Of a stretch of 64,000 nt of DNA, positions 63,786 through 64,000 are shown piece by piece. The stretch spans positions 186,001-250,000 of the forward strand of contig NZ_WUQJ01000004.1 in NCBI RefSeq assembly GCF_011074955.1, written 5' to 3'. Each line of letters begins with the position of its first letter. The first letter of the stretch is position 1. The translations under genes were made by a program, and so were the position numbers. The notes beneath the pieces were generated by a model. The model worked only from the letters and a program-made list of their open reading frames with translations. It was not told where the DNA came from and ran no database searches. This DNA is from Marinobacter caseinilyticus. Lineage in GTDB: Bacteria > Pseudomonadota > Gammaproteobacteria > Pseudomonadales > Oleiphilaceae.

Positions 63786-64000
63786 TCAACTCAACAGAGG
63801 CTGAATATCCAATTTATAGTCCACGGGATCAACAGCACGGATGATCCGGTCCTGAGTTTTTGCCGCCGCCAGATCAATGGTCTCTACCGGTATCGCCTGA
63901 CGAAAGCGGGTGTGGTACATCACCCTGACCCGCGGCAGGCGCTGATCGTGTTCGTTGGTCTCGACCACTACCGCCAGGCGACCACTGTCCAGTAACACCA
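63786..64000 (-). CDS. C-terminal end of a gene running off the window, possibly HD-GYP protein
   Basis: An open frame enters from the right edge and ends at 63786. The visible 71 residues include GRLAVVVETNEHDQRLPRVRVMY, IDLAAAKTQDRIIRAVDPVDYKLD. A similar tail follows the HD-GYP c-di-GMP phosphodiesterase domain in some proteins, which would suit the context. The catalytic region lies outside the window, so the call is weak. Confidence 0.45.
   Translation of the reverse strand, partial: VLLDSGRLAVVVETNEHDQRLPRVRVMYHTRFRQAIPVETIDLAAAKTQDRIIRAVDPVDYKLDIQPLLS

Overview
The window is about 64 kb of gene-dense, moderately GC-rich bacterial chromosome with no phage, insertion sequence, CRISPR array or tRNA that I can see. 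The gene content and order (zapA - 6S RNA - fau, ilvA/rpiA back to back, aroQ-accB-accC-prmA, dusB-fis, purH-purD, the long-form isocitrate lyase, fruR/fruBKA) point to a gammaproteobacterium near Pseudomonadales/Cellvibrionales/Oceanospirillales. A free-living, probably aquatic lifestyle is suggested by the many signalling proteins, a GH84 glycosidase and several ion transport systems. The genus is not determinable from this window.

Layout. 1-5.7 kb: ZapB-like tail, zapA, 6S RNA, a DUF4139 protein, fau, a tiny membrane protein, ilvA, rpiA. 5.8-8.9 kb: an acyl-CoA dehydrogenase behind a perfect palindromic operator, ppa, a DUF2333 protein. 8.9-12.8 kb: a LapD-like c-di-GMP receptor divergent from a REC-REC-GGDEF diguanylate cyclase. 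13.1-22.3 kb: a housekeeping block (aroQ-accBC-prmA, a DUF3426 protein, dusB-fis, purHD). 22.4-32.5 kb: lipoprotein hydrolase, crotonase, periplasmic solute-binding-like protein, a stand-alone Hen1-type RNA methyltransferase, a Kef-type antiporter, a two-gene non-heme-iron sulfoxide synthase/mercaptohistidine methyltransferase unit, a worn MerR gene, an SLC13 permease and a thioesterase.

32.5-37.9 kb is the most distinctive part: a VpsR-like regulator (interrupted by one frameshift) translationally coupled to a FapF-like outer-membrane barrel, facing an oppositely oriented operon that encodes a tandem-repeat secreted protein, a small exported protein, a FapD-like C39 peptidase and a FapE-like protein. 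I read this as a rearranged Fap-type functional amyloid system with an unusual subunit.

38-49 kb: an Atm1-type ABC exporter, a DUF898 protein plus M48 protease, aceA, a CASTOR/POLLUX-like channel, a PhnA-family protein, a histone-deacetylase-family hydrolase and a DMT exporter. 49.3-56 kb: a fructose PTS regulon (fruR, fruB, fruK, fruA) with a clear Cra-type operator. 56-64 kb: a SIMPL protein, a MASE1/CHASE/PAS hybrid histidine kinase, a REC-GGDEF cyclase, a GH84 enzyme and the tail of a further gene that may be an HD-GYP protein.

A recurrent theme is cyclic-di-GMP: two intact GGDEF cyclases, a degenerate receptor, a VpsR-type regulator and possibly an HD-GYP protein lie near an apparent amyloid/biofilm matrix locus. 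A plausible but unproven model is that c-di-GMP acts through the VpsR-like protein to control the amyloid operon.
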